In this document: positions 36,496 to 44,813 of the stretch, piece after piece
Layout: every line of letters begins with the position of its first letter
Numbering within the stretch: the first letter of the stretch is position 1
Assembly (NCBI RefSeq): GCF_013415845.1
Contig: NZ_CP058907.1
Span: 372,001-436,000, forward strand
From: Rhodopseudomonas palustris
Lineage (GTDB): Bacteria > Pseudomonadota > Alphaproteobacteria > Rhizobiales > Xanthobacteraceae
Reading direction: 5' to 3'
Length of the DNA: 64,000 nucleotides
The notes under the pieces: generated by a model
Databases searched by the model: none
What the model was told of the DNA's origin: nothing
The model's input: only the letters and a program-made list of their open reading frames with translations
Translations under genes and position numbers: made by a program

Positions 36496-37758
36496 ATGAG
36501 TCAAGGTGTCACCGCTCCGTTCGCCCGTCATGCGATGGCTTACGTGCTGGCGGGGGGACGCGGCAGCCGGCTGATGGAGCTCACCGACTGGCGTGCCAAA
36601 CCTGCGGTGTATTTCGGCGGCAAATCCCGCATCATCGATTTCGCGCTGTCGAACGCGCTGAATTCGGGTATCCGCCGCATCGCGGTGGCGACGCAGTACA
36701 AGGCCCACAGCCTGATTCGGCATCTGCAGCGCGGCTGGAACTTCTTCCGCCCGGAGCGCAACGAGAGCTTCGACATTCTGCCGGCCAGTCAGCGCGTCTC
36801 GGAAGAGATGTGGTACCGGGGGACGGCCGACGCCGTCTTTCAGAACATCGACATCATCGAGAGCTACGATCCGAAGTTCATCGTGCTGCTGGCGGGCGAC
36901 CACGTCTACAAGATGGACTACGAGAAGATGCTGCAGCAGCACGTCGAGCAAGGCGCCGACGTCACGGTCGGCTGCCTCGAAGTGCCGCGCGCCGAAGCGA
37001 CCGCGTTCGGCGTGATGCACACCGATACGACCGACCGCATCATCTCGTTCCTGGAAAAGCCGGCCGATCCGCCGGCGATGCCCGGCAAGGCCGACAAGTC
37101 GCTGGTCAGCATGGGCATCTACGTGTTCGAGACCAAGTTTCTGCTCGACGAGCTGCGCCGTGACGCAGCCGATCCGAATTCGTCGCACGATTTCGGCAAG
37201 GACATCATCCCCTACATCGTCAAGCACGGCAAAGCGGTGGCGCATCACTTCGACAAGTCGTGCCGCCGGTCGAGTTCGGAGGCCGTCAGCTATTGGCGTG
37301 ACGTCGGCACGGTTGACGCGTATTGGGCGGCCAATATCGATCTCACTGACATCGTGCCGGAGCTCGACCTGTATGATCGCGAGTGGCCGATCTGGACCTA
37401 TGGCGAGATCACCCCGCCGGCGAAATTCGTCCACGACAAGGAAGGCCGCCGCGGCGAAGCGGTGTCGTCGCTGGTGTCCGGCGGCTGCATCATCTCAGGC
37501 GCGTCGCTGCGACACTCGCTGCTGTTCACCGGCGTTCGCGTTCACTCGTTCTCCCATGTCGAGAACACTGTGGTGCTGCCTTACGCCGACATCGGCCGCT
37601 CGTGCCGGCTGAAGAATGTGGTGATCGATGCCGAGGTCAAGCTGCCGGCCGGTCTGGTGGTCGGTGAAGATCCAGAGTTTGACGCGAAGCGCTTCAGGCG
37701 TACCGAAAACGGCATCTGTCTGATTACCCGCGCGATGATCGAGAAGCTCGACGCATGA
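36496..37758 (+). CDS. glgC: Glucose-1-phosphate adenylyltransferase
   Basis: 420 residues from the ATG at 36496, with GAGAGG just upstream; an ATG four codons earlier (36484) is possible. It makes ADP-glucose from ATP and glucose-1-phosphate, the committed step of glycogen synthesis. Motifs: [39 protein letters not shown] (nucleotide loop and regulatory region), [21 protein letters not shown] and FLEKP, then a left-handed beta-helix C-terminal domain ([36 protein letters not shown]). It overlaps glgA by four bases (ATGA), so the two form one operon. Confidence 0.97.
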   Translation: MSQGVTAPFARHAMAYVLAGGRGSRLMELTDWRAKPAVYFGGKSRIIDFALSNALNSGIRRIAVATQYKAHSLIRHLQRGWNFFRPERNESFDILPASQRVSEEMWYRGTADAVFQNIDIIESYDPKFIVLLAGDHVYKMDYEKMLQQHVEQGADVTVGCLEVPRAEATAFGVMHTDTTDRIISFLEKPADPPAMPGKADKSLVSMGIYVFETKFLLDELRRDAADPNSSHDFGKDIIPYIVKHGKAVAHHFDKSCRRSSSEAVSYWRDVGTVDAYWAANIDLTDIVPELDLYDREWPIWTYGEITPPAKFVHDKEGRRGEAVSSLVSGGCIISGASLRHSLLFTGVRVHSFSHVENTVVLPYADIGRSCRLKNVVIDAEVKLPAGLVVGEDPEFDAKRFRRTENGICLITRAMIEKLDA

Positions 37759-39206
37759 CGACACTGGCGGTTCTATCTGTTGCGTCGGAACTGTTTCCGC
37801 TGATCAAGACCGGGGGCCTCGCCGATGTGGCCGGCGCATTGCCGGCCGCCCTGCGTGCCAACGACGTCGCCGTCACCTCGCTGCTGCCGGGCTATCCGGC
37901 GGTGCTCGGCGGTATCGAGGATCCGCAGCAGGTCCACAGCTTCAACGAGCTGTTCGGCGGCACCGCGCGGCTGCTGGCGGCGCGCTGCGGCGATCTCGAT
38001 CTATTTGTGCTCGACGCTCCGCATCTCTATGTCCGGCCCGGCAATCCCTATGTCGGCCCGGATGGCAAGGACTGGCCCGACAACGGCCTGCGTTTTGCGG
38101 CGCTGGCGCAGGTCGGCGCCGCGCTCGGCCAGGGCCTGCTGCCGCACTACAAGCCGGATGTGCTGCACGCCCATGACTGGCAGACCGGGCTGTTGCCAGC
38201 CTATCTGAAATATAGCGGCCGGCCTGGGCCGAAGACTGTCTTCACCATCCACAATCTGGCGTTCCAGGGGAGGTTTCCCTACGAGCTGCTCGGCAGGCTG
38301 GGCCTGCCGGAGCGCGCCTTCGGTCTCGACGGCATCGAGTATTACGGCGGTATCGGTTATCTCAAGGCCGGCCTGCAACTCGCCGACCGCATCACCACCG
38401 TGTCGCCGACCTACGCGGCCGAGATCCAGGGTTCGGAAGCCGGCATGGGCCTCGACGGCCTGCTGCGGCTGCGCGCCGATCGGCTGTCCGGCATCCTCAA
38501 CGGCATCGATACCGACGTCTGGAATCCGGCCAGCGATGCGTTGATCTCCGCCACCTACGATGTCGAAAGCATCGCAGCCCGCGCCCGCAACAAGAAGGTG
38601 CTGCAAGCGCGGTTCGGTCTGAAGCCCGAGCCGGGCGCATTGCTGTACGGCGTGATCAGCCGGCTGTCGTGGCAGAAGGGGCTCGATCTCTTGCTCGAAG
38701 CCCTGCCGCAATTGATCGGTGGTGGTGCCCAGCTCGCCCTGCTCGGCTCCGGCGATGCCGAACTCGAACAGGGCTACGCGGCCGCGGCTCGCAAGTATCC
38801 CGGCCAGGTCGGCGCAGTGATCGGCTACGACGAAGCGCTCGCGCATCAGATCCAGGCCGGCGCCGACGCGCTGCTTGTGCCGTCGCGATTCGAACCCTGC
38901 GGCCTGACGCAGCTCTGCGCCCTGCGCTATGGCGCGGTGCCAGTGGTGGCGCGGGTGGGCGGTCTGGCCGATACGGTGGTCGACGCCAACGAGATGGCGA
39001 CTGCCACAGGCGTCGCGACCGGCGTCCAGTTCGCACCGGTGACGACTGACGCGCTGATCAAGGCGTTCGGCAAAACCCGCGCGCTGTTTGCAGACGTCGT
39101 CGCCTGGCGCAATCTGCAGATCAACGGCATGACCACTGATGTGTCCTGGAAGAACCCGGCGCAGCACTACGCGAAGCTGTATCGCGATCTGGTGGCGGAG
39201 CGCTGA
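37755..39206 (+). CDS. glgA: Glycogen synthase (ADP-glucose)
   Basis: 483 residues, GT5 family. It adds glucose from ADP-glucose to glycogen. The N-terminal [20 protein letters not shown] has the ADP-glucose-binding [21 protein letters not shown] and [16 protein letters not shown] are GT5 signatures; the C-terminal domain has [17 protein letters not shown] and [35 protein letters not shown] with the catalytic Glu in EPCGL. The start overlaps glgC by four bases. The stop lies only 33 bases before the left end of the inserted element at 39240, so insertion has possibly cut glgA from any original downstream genes. Confidence 0.97.
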   Translation: MTTLAVLSVASELFPLIKTGGLADVAGALPAALRANDVAVTSLLPGYPAVLGGIEDPQQVHSFNELFGGTARLLAARCGDLDLFVLDAPHLYVRPGNPYVGPDGKDWPDNGLRFAALAQVGAALGQGLLPHYKPDVLHAHDWQTGLLPAYLKYSGRPGPKTVFTIHNLAFQGRFPYELLGRLGLPERAFGLDGIEYYGGIGYLKAGLQLADRITTVSPTYAAEIQGSEAGMGLDGLLRLRADRLSGILNGIDTDVWNPASDALISATYDVESIAARARNKKVLQARFGLKPEPGALLYGVISRLSWQKGLDLLLEALPQLIGGGAQLALLGSGDAELEQGYAAAARKYPGQVGAVIGYDEALAHQIQAGADALLVPSRFEPCGLTQLCALRYGAVPVVARVGGLADTVVDANEMATATGVATGVQFAPVTTDALIKAFGKTRALFADVVAWRNLQINGMTTDVSWKNPAQHYAKLYRDLVAER

Positions 39207-39239
39207 GCCGGTCGCCGGCGAGGTGTGCCCATCATCCCC

Positions 39240-39266
39240 GGTATTGTGGCGCAAACGCCACAAGCA
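39240..39266 (+). repeat. Left terminal inverted repeat of the element
   Basis: 27 bases; the first seven are CGGTATT. It contains a perfect 8-bp palindrome, TTGTGGCG (39245-39252) and CGCCACAA (39257-39264), around CAAA. It matches the right end at 24 of 27 bases in inverted orientation. Confidence 0.8.
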
Positions 39267-39298
39267 TTTGAGCCGGTAATCATCCATATCCACCGGCA

Positions 39299-39700
39299 TG
39301 AGCCCGAACGGCAATCAGTACGCTGTTCACCTCTTGAAGGATCTCCGCGCCACCTTGGACGGGGCTCGCCAGGCCGAAACAACAATCCGAGATCGGGAGG
39401 AGTAGCTAGGCCACCTCGACGCCTCGCTGCGCATTATTCATCCCGACTATAGGGTCGACAGCGTCGCTCCCAAGCGATGCGCCGCGTCAAGCTGTTCGGA
39501 GGCGGGGAGCTTAACCGGCTCATCCTGGACGCGTTGGGGCGCTTAAGGGCGCCACTGTCAGGCTGGAAATCGCCTAGGCTATCGTGGTCGTGAAGGGCTA
39601 TGGCGCGGAGGCGTTGCCGGCCTCGCCAAGCGCGGGCGAATCTCACCGATGAGGAGTTACCAGAACGGCTCAAAGCGTACCGCTTCTCCGAACCCAAGGT
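39299..39700 (+). pseudogene. Decayed small gene inside the element
   Basis: An ATG at 39299 reads MSPNGNQYAVHLLKDLRATLDGARQAETTIRDREE, then a TAG at 39404, then in the same frame LGHLDASLRIIHPDYRVDSVAPKR. Continuing in a shifted frame gives RRVKLFGGGELNRLILDALGRLRAPLS, and in another shift KGYGAEALPA near 39595-39625. The pieces join into a plausible small helical protein of about 130 residues (a coiled N-terminal half, then a winged-helix-like region), of a type I recall as a common hypothetical in rhizobia. At least one stop and two frameshifts make it non-functional. The family assignment is from memory and uncertain. Confidence 0.55.
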
Positions 39701-39892
39701 GAGTATTGCTAATAAGCCATCGCGCGTCGCTAACCGCATCGTTCTTCTTCGTCTATCTTGCGGTGATGGAGCTTCAGGGAGTAGCTTTGGAGGTGATTTA
39801 GAAGAGGCGAAAAAACTACGTAGAGTATTTTGAGCATAAAAAAATAACGCGATACCTTCGACATAAAGCCGGATACCAAGGCAGGAATCTTG

Positions 39893-40669
39893 ATGGGGCT
39901 TAAAGAAGATTACGAAGCCAAAAAGGCCGCAGATGAGGACCGGTACAACAGAAAACAGCGGGCCGACAAAGAAGCTAAATGGGCGCGGGAGAGTTTTCTC
40001 CGCCACCCAGATAGAATGATCAAGTACACTGGATACTTGCAGCTTTATACCCTCGTCCTCTCCGTCTCTACCATCCTTCTTTTCGCCGCTACAATTTACA
40101 ATGCAGTGGTGCTGCATTCCACCGATGAGAAAATCGGGGAGTCCTATACCGCGGTCCAGCGGCCATTCGTTACCGCCAAGGATGTGATAGTCGATGAGAA
40201 TGTGATGCCGGGCTACTGGATGTTCGGCGTTCGATTCGAGAACAATGGGAACACCCCAACTTACAAAATGAACTACTCGTCCATTTCCAGTCTCAGCCTC
40301 CCAACTGACCCGGAAGATGCGCCGCGCGATCCAAGTCAAATTGTATCTAAAGGCACCGCCTTGATCGGACCTAAGGGGCAGTACCTTCCGGAAGGAACTC
40401 AAAGCGGAATATTGGTAAAGACCGCGGAAGAACTCGCCGCCTCCAGAGGTAAATATTTCATTCGTGGTGTGGCTCGCTATCGCGATCTCTTCAAGGGATC
40501 GGAGGAACACATCACAAAGTACTGCTTTGCGGTCACCCCATACCTTGAAGGCAACATTCTGAAGGCAGGAATTCAGCGCTGCCTTTACTGGAACTGCGCA
40601 GACGACGAGTGCAAGGAAGACAAAGAGCGCTACGAAGCCGCACTCAAGAAGGTGAACACTCCCAAATAG
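39893..40669 (+). CDS. Hypothetical single-span membrane protein carried by the element
   Basis: 258 residues from the ATG at 39893, with AGGAA 6 bases upstream. Residues 1-45 are very charged (EDYEAKKAADEDRYNRKQRADKEAKWARE) and likely a cytoplasmic coiled coil. One transmembrane helix lies at about 53-76 (YTLVLSVSTILLFAATIYNAVVL). Then comes a soluble domain with TAVQRPFVTAKDVIV and VRFENNGNTPTYKMNY, the RPF/W...NxGxTP pattern of a widespread uncharacterised class of one-span proteins. The C-terminus has four cysteines, three of them in a short RCLYWNCADDEC stretch. Codon use is AT-richer than in neighbours, pointing to transfer. The frame is intact while the gene before it has decayed. Function unknown. 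Confidence 0.8.
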   Translation: MGLKEDYEAKKAADEDRYNRKQRADKEAKWARESFLRHPDRMIKYTGYLQLYTLVLSVSTILLFAATIYNAVVLHSTDEKIGESYTAVQRPFVTAKDVIVDENVMPGYWMFGVRFENNGNTPTYKMNYSSISSLSLPTDPEDAPRDPSQIVSKGTALIGPKGQYLPEGTQSGILVKTAEELAASRGKYFIRGVARYRDLFKGSEEHITKYCFAVTPYLEGNILKAGIQRCLYWNCADDECKEDKERYEAALKKVNTPK

Positions 40670-40737
40670 CGCCGCCGCCCATCGGTTGACGGGGCTAATC
40701 CCACCGCAAACTGCCGCCATCCACCAGGAGAGGCGGC

Positions 40738-40863
40738 ATGGCCAAACGTCGGAAGCAATCCCAAAAGCCCACTCATAACCCGGACTTCTGGTTCAAGGCG
40801 GCGGACTCTGTCGCCCGCATTATTGAGGCTGTTGCACTCCTTGTAGGTAAGTTTTGGACTTGA
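40738..40863 (+). CDS. Small ORF of 41 residues at the right end of the element
   Basis: ATG at 40738 preceded by AGGAG (CCAGGAGAGGCGGC) at good spacing. The product starts MAKRRKQSQKPTHNPDFWFK and continues AADSVARIIEAVALLVGKFWT: a basic N-terminus and a C-terminal amphipathic or hydrophobic helix that could sit on a membrane. The stop lies five bases before the right terminal repeat. No family recognised. Coding is supported only by the ribosome site and the sensible residue pattern. Confidence 0.5.
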   Translation: MAKRRKQSQKPTHNPDFWFKAADSVARIIEAVALLVGKFWT

Positions 40864-40868
40864 TCGGC

Positions 40869-40895
40869 GCTTGTGGCGTTCGTGCCATAATACCG
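40869..40895 (-). repeat. Right terminal inverted repeat of the element
   Basis: 27 bases, inverted relative to the left end, with three mismatches. It is followed at once by the second copy of the ATCATCCC direct repeat (40896-40903). Confidence 0.8.
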
Positions 40896-40950
40896 ATCAT
40901 CCCCAGCATCTCGCCTTGCCGCAGCGATGGTCTTGATCGCCGTCGCGGCT

Positions 40951-40971
40951 CGTGACAGCGATACTGTCACG
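40951..40971. promoter_or_regulatory. Perfect palindrome upstream of the crotonase gene
   Basis: CGTGACAG (40951-40958) and CTGTCACG (40964-40971) are perfect 8-base complements around CGATA, 43 bases before the crotonase ATG. No T-run follows, so an operator is more likely than a terminator. The binding protein is unknown. Confidence 0.5.
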
Positions 40972-41014
40972 ACGATCCCGCCAAGGGACGCGAACGACAA
41001 CAAGGGAGAAACCC

Positions 41015-41815
41015 ATGCCCGGCCAGGATACCGTGCTGATCGAGCGCGACGGTCCGGTGACCATCGTCACGATTAATCGCCCCGAGCGCCGCAACGCCGT
41101 TGATGGCGCGACCGCCAAAAAACTGTACGACGCCTTCCTGGCGTTCGATGCCGACGAGTCCGCTTCCGTTGCGGTGTTCACCGGCGCGGGCGGCACGTTC
41201 TGCGCCGGGGCCGATTTGAAAGCGGTGGCGGCGGGCGATGCCGAAAAGAAGCGCGAAATCGCCGGCCACAATACGCTGGCGCCGATGGGGCCGAGCCGTC
41301 TGCGGCTGTCCAAGCCGGTGATCGCGGCGGTCGAGGGCTTTGCGGTCGCCGGCGGGCTCGAACTGGCGCTGTGGGCCGATATGCGCGTGGTCGCCGAAGA
41401 CGCGACGTTCGGGGTGTTCTGCCGCCGTTTCGGCGTGCCGCTGATCGATCTCGGCACCATCCGGTTGCCGCGGCTGATCGGCCATTCGCAGGCGATGGAT
41501 CTGATCCTCACCGGCCGGCCGGTGGCGGCCGACGAGGCGCACCGCATCGGCCTCGCCAACCGCTTGGTGCCGCGCGGTGAAGCGCTGCCGAGGGCGATCG
41601 AACTCGCCAAGCAGATCTCGCAATTTCCGCAAACCTGCCTGCGCGCCGACCGGCTGTCCGCCTTCCAGCAATGGGATCTGCCCGAAGAAGACGCGATCAT
41701 GAACGAGATGCGCGGCGGGCTGAAGGTCATCCAGTCCGGCGAGACTCTGTCCGGAGCGACCCGCTTCGCCCAGGGCGAAGGGCGGCATGGGGCGTTCGGC
41801 AAGCCGGCTCCATGA
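41015..41815 (+). CDS. Crotonase (enoyl-CoA hydratase/isomerase) family protein
   Basis: 266 residues with GGGAG upstream. Crotonase-fold features: VTIVTINRPERRNAVDGATAKKL, oxyanion-hole GAGGTFCAGADLKAVA, and GFAVAGGLELALWADMRVVAEDATFGVFCRRFGVPLIDLGTIRLPRLIG, where the second oxyanion Gly lies. The acidic pair of classical hydratases is not obvious here, so hydratase activity is uncertain and another acyl-CoA reaction is possible. Four-base overlap (ATGA) with the following DUF1566 gene shows an operon. It is the first chromosomal gene right of the inserted element. Confidence 0.88.
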   Translation: MPGQDTVLIERDGPVTIVTINRPERRNAVDGATAKKLYDAFLAFDADESASVAVFTGAGGTFCAGADLKAVAAGDAEKKREIAGHNTLAPMGPSRLRLSKPVIAAVEGFAVAGGLELALWADMRVVAEDATFGVFCRRFGVPLIDLGTIRLPRLIGHSQAMDLILTGRPVAADEAHRIGLANRLVPRGEALPRAIELAKQISQFPQTCLRADRLSAFQQWDLPEEDAIMNEMRGGLKVIQSGETLSGATRFAQGEGRHGAFGKPAP

Positions 41816-42384
41816 TCAGGCGTAGCGACCAGGCCGGGACCGGCAGATCGCATCGCGGTGCGATTGCCGCGTTGCTTTGCATTGCGCTGTCGTTCGCCGC
41901 CTCCGCGGCCCGCGCCGATTGCTACGACCGCGACCGCAGCGGCCATCAGACGCGCTTTCGTCTGGCGGCTGCGGAGGCGATCGACCAGCGTACCGGGCTG
42001 ATCTGGCAGCGCTGCTCGGTGGGCAAGAGCTGGAGCGACAACGCCGGCTGCAAGGGCGAGGCTGGTTATTTGGGCCTCGATCAGGCGATCGCCGCGGCGA
42101 GCGCCGCTGGCAATGGCTGGCGCGTGCCGTCGGGCGCGGAGTTGGAGAGCATCGTCGATACCGACTGCGGCAGCCCGGTGGTCGATACCACGGTGTTTCC
42201 CGACATCGTGCCGACCGAGGAAGGCCTGGCCAAATACTGGTCCGTCACGCCGTACGGAATGCTCGACCTGTACTGGAATTTTGACTTTGTCGACGGCCAT
42301 CCGGACAGCAACAGCCGGGGTATCCGCCTCGCCGTGCGGCTGGTGCGCGCGGCCAAACCCGAAACCAAGCCGAACGCGAACTAA
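41812..42384 (+). CDS. Secreted DUF1566 (Lcl C-terminal-like) domain protein
   Basis: 190 residues. Signal peptide at 1-35 (GAIAALLCIALSFAASAARADC, cleavage likely before DCYDRD). The mature part has the DUF1566 pattern RLAAAEAIDQRTGLIWQRCSVGKSW...LDQAIAAASAAGNGWRVPSGAELESIVDTDC...YWSVTPYG. Several cysteines likely form disulfides in the periplasm or outside. DUF1566 domains resemble C-type-lectin-like surface modules, but no ligand can be named. Its start overlaps the stop of the crotonase gene. Confidence 0.85.
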   Translation: MIRRSDQAGTGRSHRGAIAALLCIALSFAASAARADCYDRDRSGHQTRFRLAAAEAIDQRTGLIWQRCSVGKSWSDNAGCKGEAGYLGLDQAIAAASAAGNGWRVPSGAELESIVDTDCGSPVVDTTVFPDIVPTEEGLAKYWSVTPYGMLDLYWNFDFVDGHPDSNSRGIRLAVRLVRAAKPETKPNAN

Positions 42385-42399
42385 GCGCTGCGGCCAGCC

Positions 42400-43119
42400 T
42401 CAAATCAGCCTCAGGCCCTTGAGACTGGCGTGGCCGTTCTTGCCGACGATGATGTGGTCGTGCACTGCGATGCCGAGAGGCTCGGCGATCGCCACGATCG
42501 ATTTCGTCATCTGAATATCGGCCTGCGACGGCGTCGGATCGCCCGAGGGGTGATTGTGCACCATGATCACCGCGGTCGCCGACAATTCCAGTCCGCGTTT
42601 GACGATCTCGCGCGGATACACCGGCGTGTGGTCGACGGTGCCGACCTGCTGCAGTTCGTCGGCGATGAGCTGGTTGCGCTTGTCGAGGAACAGGATTCGG
42701 AACTGCTCCTTGTCGGCGAACGCCATGGTGGTGCGGCAATAGTCGATCACTGCCGACCAGGACGACAGCACGGTTCGCTGCTTCACCTGCCCCTTGGTCA
42801 CCCGCGCAGCCGCAGCCGCGATCAGTCCGATCTCGATGATGGCGGCTTCGCCGACCCCGCTGACTTCGCGCAGCCGTTCGGCCGGCGCATGCACCGCCTC
42901 GGCGAACGAACCGAACCGGGCGATCAGCTCCTTCGCGATCGGTTTGACGTCCCGGCGCGGCAGCGCCCGGAACAGCACCAGTTCGAGCAGTTCGTAGTCG
43001 GATAGCGCGTCGGAACCGGCCTCGCGAAACCGCTCCCGCAGCCGCTCGCGATGGCCATGATAATGCGGCGCTTCGGCAAATCCTGGCTGCTGCAGTCGCT
43101 CGGCGTTGTCTGTCGGCAT
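42400..43119 (-). CDS. radC: RadC-family JAB/MPN-domain protein
   Basis: 239 residues from the ATG at 43119 ([14 protein letters not shown]); a GTG two codons upstream is possible. The N-terminal helix-hairpin-helix part ([52 protein letters not shown]) precedes a JAB/MPN domain with the metal motif [17 protein letters not shown] and an upstream Glu. Despite its name, E. coli RadC has no proven DNA-repair role. It converges with the DUF1566 gene (15 bp apart). The motif residues are all intact. Confidence 0.92.
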   Translation of the reverse strand: MPTDNAERLQQPGFAEAPHYHGHRERLRERFREAGSDALSDYELLELVLFRALPRRDVKPIAKELIARFGSFAEAVHAPAERLREVSGVGEAAIIEIGLIAAAAARVTKGQVKQRTVLSSWSAVIDYCRTTMAFADKEQFRILFLDKRNQLIADELQQVGTVDHTPVYPREIVKRGLELSATAVIMVHNHPSGDPTPSQADIQMTKSIVAIAEPLGIAVHDHIIVGKNGHASLKGLRLI

Positions 43120-43213
43120 GTCCACGGCCGCGCATTTGATGCTGCCACAACCATGCCGTGCCGGGCGGCATTTGCAACCCGAATCCGGCCCTTCTTTCGG
43201 GCGCTTAACAGAA

Positions 43214-43456
43214 TCAGTCGGCGCTCGGTAGCCGCCGCATCGTGAATTCGATGGTGTCGCCGGGCAGTTCGCGCCAGCTCTCGACGCTGCTCATGTAGGC
43301 CGCCTTCGGCCACGCCTCGAGAAACTCCTTCGCCTTGGCGCGGGCGGCGGGCCTGGGCAGCACGAAGGTCTCGCGCAGAAAGCCGTCGGCAGGCCTGCTG
43401 CGCTGCGCCATCCGCGTCGCAAGATCGCGCGGCAAGTCCCGGGGACGATCGACCAT
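43214..43456 (-). CDS. Conserved hypothetical protein, 80 residues
   Basis: The ATG at 43456 ([49 protein letters not shown]) has GGAGG close upstream; an in-frame extension further upstream is unlikely. No known domain. The C-terminal half, [28 protein letters not shown], looks like a small alpha/beta fold. Arg- and Pro-rich, no signal peptide. It is divergent from ku across 106 bp, so a DNA-related role is possible but only by position. Confidence 0.65.
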   Translation of the reverse strand: MVDRPRDLPRDLATRMAQRSRPADGFLRETFVLPRPAARAKAKEFLEAWPKAAYMSSVESWRELPGDTIEFTMRRLPSAD

Positions 43457-43562
43457 GGCGGCGCCTCCGCTGCGCTCCTTCGCACCCAAGATAGTCGGTC
43501 CCGGGAACGAATCCGAGTCCTTCGACTTTGAGTCCGGTTCGAGTAGCAGTGGAGTATGCGTC

Positions 43563-44555
43563 ATGGCCCCCCGCGCCAACTGGAAGGGCTTTCTACGGTT
43601 GTCCCTGGTGACCTGCCCGGTAGCGCTCTACCCGGCCACGTCGGATTCCGACAAGATCAGCTTCAATCAGATCAACCGCGCCACCGGCCACCGGATCAAG
43701 TACCTCAAGGTCGACGCCGAGACCGGCGACGAGGTGCCGACCGACGAGATCATGAAGGGCTATAAGGTCGATACCGACAGCTACATCGAGATCACCAAAG
43801 ATGAACTCGACAATCTTGCGCTTGAATCGACCCGCACGATCGAGATCGATCAGTTCGTGCCGCGCGCGGAGATCGACGATCTGTATCTGGTGCGCCCCTA
43901 CTATCTGGTGCCGGACGGCAAGGTCGGCCACGACGCCTATGCGGTGATCCGCGAGACCATCCGGTCGATGGACAAGGTGGCGCTGGCGCGGGTGGTGCTG
44001 ACCAACCGCGAGCACGTCATCGCGCTGGAGGCGCGCGACAACGGCCTGGTCGGAATGCTGTTGCGCTATCCGTATGAGGTGCGCGATGCCGCCGATTATT
44101 TCGACGATATCCAGGACGTGAAGATCACCAAGGACATGCTCGACCTCGCCAAGCACATCGTCGAACAGAAGTCCGGCCATTTTCGGCCGGACCTGTTCGA
44201 GGATCACTACGAGACCGCGCTCACCGAACTGATCAACACAAAGATGGCCGGACAGCCGGTCAAGCCGCAGGCCCGTCCGCGCGGGGACAACGTTGTCGAT
44301 CTGATGGACGCGCTGCGGAGGAGCCTCGGCGAGGGCGGAAAGTCGGTGCCGGCAACTGCATCGAAAAACTCAGGCGCGGACAAGCCCGCCGCCGCCAAAC
44401 CTGCCAAAGCCAAGAAGCGCAAGACCGCGCCTGGCCAGAAGGAAATGCTGCTGCCGATCTCAGGTGCGGGCGCCAGTAAGGCCAAGGACGAGACCGCGAA
44501 GACGAAGAAGCCGGCGCGGAGCCCGGCGACGGTGAAGACGAGGAAGGCTGGTTAG
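43563..44555 (+). CDS. ku: Non-homologous end-joining protein Ku
   Basis: 330 residues from the ATG at 43563 (MAPRANWKGFLRLSLVTCPVALYPATSDSDKISFNQIN). Bacterial Ku forms a homodimeric ring on DNA ends and recruits LigD. The core (1-260) is typical: VPTDEIMKGY, FVPRAEIDDLYLVRPYYLVPD, KVALARVVLTNREHVIALEARDNGLVGMLLRYPYEVR, DLAKHIVEQKSGHF. The C-terminal 65 residues are rich in Lys, Ala and Pro, a tail known to bind DNA in mycobacterial and rhizobial Ku. No ligD is in the window, so the partner must lie elsewhere. Confidence 0.96.
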   Translation: MAPRANWKGFLRLSLVTCPVALYPATSDSDKISFNQINRATGHRIKYLKVDAETGDEVPTDEIMKGYKVDTDSYIEITKDELDNLALESTRTIEIDQFVPRAEIDDLYLVRPYYLVPDGKVGHDAYAVIRETIRSMDKVALARVVLTNREHVIALEARDNGLVGMLLRYPYEVRDAADYFDDIQDVKITKDMLDLAKHIVEQKSGHFRPDLFEDHYETALTELINTKMAGQPVKPQARPRGDNVVDLMDALRRSLGEGGKSVPATASKNSGADKPAAAKPAKAKKRKTAPGQKEMLLPISGAGASKAKDETAKTKKPARSPATVKTRKAG

Positions 44556-44596
44556 TGGCGCCTCGCCGAGGCTGTGCGAGCAAAGCCTCTCAACGA

Positions 44597-44753
44597 GTCA
44601 TTCCGGGGCGCGAGCATAGCTCGCGGACCCGGAATCCATATGCCGCAGCAGCGCGGAGAAGCACCGCGTGAGTCAACCGCGGACCGTGCTTCAATCGAGA
44701 GTCTAGGGGTTATGGATTCCGGGTTCGCCGCTGCGTGGCGCCCCGGAATGACG
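44597..44753. repeat. Palindromic intergenic repeat, family B
   Basis: Opens GTCATTCCGGGGCGCGAGC and closes GCGCCCCGGAATGACG, with ACCCGGAATCCATA and TATGGATTCCGGGTTCG forming the inner arms. Same layout as 31191-31308 and 53109-53234 with a longer middle. It lies between convergent ku and map. Confidence 0.85.
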
Positions 44754-44813
44754 AAGGTGGAAAATCCAGATGGGTCAGGGCGAGAGAGGGCTGTGCCCAC
44801 GCTAGGCTGACCG

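Larger units (their letters stand above)
39232..40903. mobile_element. Non-autonomous cargo-carrying transposable element with target-site duplication
   Basis: The element proper is 39240-40895 (1,656 bp). Terminal inverted repeats of 27 bp, 39240-39266 and 40869-40895, match at 24 of 27 positions (both begin CGGTATT and end ACGCCACAAGC read inward). An 8-bp direct repeat ATCATCCC lies outside each end (39232-39239 and 40896-40903), as a target-site duplication would. Each end is itself a hairpin (TTGTGGCG/CGCCACAA in the left one). The inside is visibly AT-richer and uses different codons from the chromosome. It holds a decayed small gene, a 258-residue membrane protein and a 41-residue ORF, and no transposase. 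The family is unknown; an 8-bp duplication fits several (for example ISL3, IS66, IS1595). Confidence 0.75.

Noticed and set aside
39273..39298. GCCGGT...ACCGGC as a promoter element of the decayed gene in the element
   Set aside because: Six-base arms with a 14-base spacer are easily found by chance in GC-rich DNA; there is no second copy.
39434..40720. A 428-codon open frame on the minus strand across the inserted element
   Set aside because: It starts outside any ribosome site and has no recognisable domain; the plus-strand 258-codon gene has a ribosome site, a clean transmembrane helix and a known residue pattern.
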